Positions 61,438 to 64,000 of a stretch of DNA of 64,000 nt are shown piece after piece. Every line of letters begins with the position of its first letter. Positions within the stretch are counted from its first letter, which is position 1. Under the pieces are notes generated by a model. That model did no database searches. It saw only the letters and a program-made list of their open reading frames with translations, and was not told the origin of the DNA. A program made the position numbers and the translations under genes. The DNA comes from Hormiphora californensis (Eukaryota; Ctenophora; Tentaculata; Cydippida; Pleurobrachiidae), in contig CM035358.1 of NCBI GenBank assembly GCA_020137815.1, forward strand, positions 8,048,350-8,112,349, given 5' to 3'.

Positions 61438-61458
61438 GGGGCTTGAAAAAAGCGCTTT
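61438..61458 (-). promoter_or_regulatory. Histone 3' stem-loop of the H2B gene (imperfect)
   Basis: Minus strand reads AAAGCGCTTTTTTCAAGCCCCC, about 45 nt after the H2B stop, followed by a purine-rich stretch (AAAACCAAAAGACA). Stem pairs are disturbed by the local noise. Confidence 0.65.
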
Positions 61459-61498
61459 GTGCCGTGTTTTAAAAATCAGGCGGGGAGTATCTCAGTGT

Positions 61499-61923
61499 TT
61501 ACTTGGAGGTATAGGATGTGTACTTAGCTTGGGTAACAGTGCCTTGGTTCCCTCTGATATTCAAGTTCGGGCTGGCCATCTCACCGGGCAAAAGGAGGGC
61601 CTCACAAGCAGTCTGACCTCGTCTGGAGGAGATGTCTTTCGCTTGTTGTAGTGTCCTAAGTCGAGAAGGGCCTGCTCCGGCGATCCTCATCAAATCCTCT
61701 CAAAGATGTCGTTCCAACGAGTTCATGCATGGAGCAATGTGCCTTGGAGGGCTGACTCCAGTGTCGGGGGGGTGACCTGCTTGAGGACGCTTGTAGATGT
61801 ATATGGATAGGATTCCATTCGTCTCTTTGCTTCTTCGCTCTTGTCTCCATCCGACACGTTGTCGGCCGGCGGCTTCTTGGCTTGCCTTCTTCTCGCTTTC
61901 TTTCCAGAAACGGTGGGCAGCAT
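61499..61923 (-). CDS. Histone H2B, frame broken by many small indels
   Basis: Core nucleosome histone. From ATG at 61923: VSGKKA, a Lys/Arg-rich tail, [21 protein letters not shown], then IMNSFV, FERIAGEASRLATY, KTISSREVQTA, LLLPGEMAK, VTKYTS-K and TAA at 61499. Span 425 nt against about 375 expected. Transcribed divergently from H2A about 455 bp away. Confidence 0.9.
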
Positions 61924-62377
61924 CTTAAAAGTTGATTTGGGTAGTACATGTATGCAGCTGGCAGTTAGTGAGGTTATTCTGATCCTCGATGCTTGCGGTA
62001 ATTTATACAGGGTGCGGATTCTAGGAAGGCTAGTGAGCGCGAAATGAGAAGGGCTCGCTTTGTAAGCATGGCGCTAGTATTATATTGAGGGCTTATGAAA
62101 CGGCTACACACTCTAATTGGATCTCTTTGTGCTTGGGCCGTCACGTGTGCCTAATTGGAGCATCCTTTATTGGGTTCTCGCTAGTTATGCAATAGAGCTT
62201 AGGCCAATGGAGAATCAGGGTTTTTGAAACATGAGGGCTCTCTATTCTATCGCGGAAGTCATGCTCAGTAATCAGATAGACGACCGGAGGGGTCTCGGAG
62301 GGTCGGGGCGAGAAGTCAATTGTCCAATCTTGAACTCAGTCAACTACAGTTTTGGGCAACAAGCCCATCTGAATTCA
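61924..62377. promoter_or_regulatory. Shared intergenic promoter region of the divergent H2B/H2A pair
   Basis: 454 bp separate the two starts. CCAAT-like motifs (CTAATTGGAG, GCCAATGG) occur but cannot be trusted at this sequence quality. Confidence 0.5.
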
Positions 62378-62819
62378 CATTCTGGAGTTGGGCAAGGAGG
62401 GCAACAGCTAAGGCTAGATGGCGGCAAATCTCTGATCTTCCAGGGCTGGACATGGGGTGGGCAGTCCCTGTGGGGCGTTGGTCGTGTTCAGGGCCGACTT
62501 TCATTGTACTGCAACTATTATCGCAGAGCGAGTGGGAGCTGGTCCCGCGCGTCTAGCTTTGGCAGCTGTTTATGGAGTATCTGGGCTGCTGAAACTCTCT
62601 GGAGTTGGCTGCAAGAACACACACAGCCCGTGATCAACAAGTACCGACAGGATCTTATCCTTCGACACTTGCACATGGCTGTGAGGAAGCGATGGAGAGG
62701 CTGAAAACAAACTTCTGCGCGCGGAGTGACCATTGCTGGCAGGAGGTGTTCGGCGCTCAACATCCCGGCTGTTCTCGCTGCCCAAGAAGTCTGAGCATGG
62801 CTGTGGCTTATGTGCGCTG
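62378..62819 (+). CDS. Histone H2A, frame broken by many small indels
   Basis: Core nucleosome histone. Codons for [51 protein letters not shown], the RILPRHLQLAVRNDEEL region and GVTIAGGGVLPNI-AVLLPKKSE can be traced by changing frame repeatedly. Span about 440 nt against roughly 380. Start is approximate, near CATTCTGGA, because the ATG itself is damaged. Confidence 0.88.
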
Positions 62820-62869
62820 AAGTAAATCGTCTGAGTCTACGTCGCTTGTTTCGAGAGGGGAAATCTGGC

Positions 62870-62892
62870 AAAACGGTGCTTTTCATCCCCCA
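62870..62892 (+). promoter_or_regulatory. Histone 3' stem-loop of the H2A gene (imperfect)
   Basis: AAAAC GGTGCTTTTCAT-CCCCC AGAAA about 50 nt after the H2A stop fits the stem-loop with one side damaged. Confidence 0.65.
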
Positions 62893-64000
62893 GAAATTTC
62901 ACAGGGGCGCCACCCAAATCTAAAAAAGAAACTCCAAAAAGAAACTCTTTCCCTCTTACACCCCTCTCACTATCCTCCATACGTTTTATTTCCTCAATGC
63001 ATCTATGTTATCAGTTTAGCAAATATATATCTATCGAGTTGTGCAAGGATCCCGAGCGATATAGTGACTAGCAAGGAGTTTGACTATAGAAATCTTATCG
63101 TATCTATCTGCGCACATTCCTAAGTGGAGAGAGTTATGTCTTGCTATAGATCCGCACTGCAGTAGCAAATAAAACATGTAGGGTGTGGCTCACGGATCTT
63201 GTCTACAGGCAAAAAAGGGTCAAACAAACACTCATAACAATCGTTGGATGAAATGCAGAGAGAGATACCATTGAACAGTGGGTCATGAGGAACAGAGTAG
63301 CCGGCGTCACGGCGCCGGCTAGTCTGTTGCGCGTCGCAAGTTTAACACGGAGGCGTTGTTGGAGTTTGAACACAACTGTTATGCAGCGCCGTGGTGTGGC
63401 GGTCATTTTAGTGTGTTTCCTATGATATTTAGTTCACAGTAAATCTACATCACGCTCCAGTGATGTACACAGTATAAAGATAGACAGCTCACTATGCGTC
63501 ATTGGCAGCGGCCAAAGACGCTGTGCAAATTGTTCGCGTGTGGCGAACGTCTATTTGAGACAGCGGGGTGAGAGATGACGAGATTTAGAGAGGTAGTTGA
63601 TAACAACCAATTCCCCACCCTCTAAAACAGATTTAAGGCGCAAATCAAGATAGAACTTCTATTAGAAGTCAGTAGGAAAAGGGACTGTCATTGAGAAGAT
63701 GAGAGAGAAACCGACTGCTTCAAATATAATTTATCGACATGTTTTATTTAGAACCTATCTGTTTAGATGAGGTGAAATGGTCCCTTCACAACTGCCCTTC
63801 AAGCAGGTTGGAGAGGGAGAAAGATTTGAAGAAAATGAGAGAGATGGAGAACAAGTATTGCAATGTTTAATCGATAAGTAAATCGGGATTTCTTTAGTTG
63901 ATTTGGGTGGGGCGCTGTAAAGGTGGCACATCCGTTGTTGCGTTGTTATCCTTGCGGTAACAACTGAAGTAGGCCTAATGATTATGGGTCGACGTTCTCC
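62893..64000. other. Noisy non-coding region to the window end
   Basis: An inverted GGCGTCACGGCGCCGGCTAG motif near 63300 and GA-rich stretches (63560-63860). No gene recognised. Confidence 0.35.

Noticed and set aside
56455-62819. Labelling the four histones simply as pseudogenes
   Set aside because: The neighbouring non-coding repeats show the same insertion-biased noise relative to clean copies elsewhere in the window, so sequencing quality is the better explanation.

Overview
The window is nuclear DNA of an animal, probably an early-branching aquatic invertebrate; a sponge is my best guess, at low confidence. Protein-coding genes are split by short GT-AG introns with exons that join in frame. 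A complete Piwi-clade Argonaute is present. The intergenic space is filled with LINE, Ty3-type LTR, foldback and MITE-like elements plus many microsatellites. Nothing bacterial, plastid or viral was recognised apart from retroelements.

Left part (1-8 kb), minus strand, compact: 5' end of an ABCF1 (ABC50) translation ATPase gene, the ubiquitin-like/ribosomal protein S30 fusion gene (FAU), a Mu-like glutathione S-transferase, and an unidentified multi-exon gene. MITE-like elements separate them.

Mobile-element block (8-28 kb): an older retroelement remnant split by a younger LINE fragment (8.1-10.1 kb); a chain of short elements abutting at the palindrome AGGGATCCCT (10.2-11.1 kb); nested foldbacks (12.5-13.6 kb); a 353-bp CT microsatellite; an intact two-ORF LINE (14.9-19.1 kb) whose ORF1 ends in a canonical -1 frameshift heptamer directly before its stop; a 793-bp foldback in the LINE 3' region; and a young Ty3-type LTR retrotransposon (20,689-27,728) with indistinguishable 175-bp LTRs and a 4-bp ACCT target duplication.

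Host genes (28-47.7 kb), plus strand: a 13-exon piwi gene (28,754-34,308) encoding 874 residues with the full D-E-D-H tetrad; a secreted single-kringle protein lying between arms of an inverted repeat; an intronless 1160-residue GPCR with LDL-receptor class A modules; a 2.2-kb array of about 507-bp units that reverses orientation in the middle; and the start of a possible BAG-domain gene. Transposons and a Piwi effector coexist here, but their adjacency is probably coincidental.

Right part (about 47.7-64 kb) looks different. Two divergent histone pairs are recognisable, H4(-)/H3(+) and H2B(-)/H2A(+), with 3' histone stem-loops, but every histone frame is broken by many small indels and is longer than expected. 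A MITE copy there is also 13% longer than its clean relative at 6 kb. This insertion-biased noise in coding and non-coding DNA alike suggests uncorrected long-read sequence more than biological decay, so single-frame ORFs in the last 16 kb are not trustworthy.
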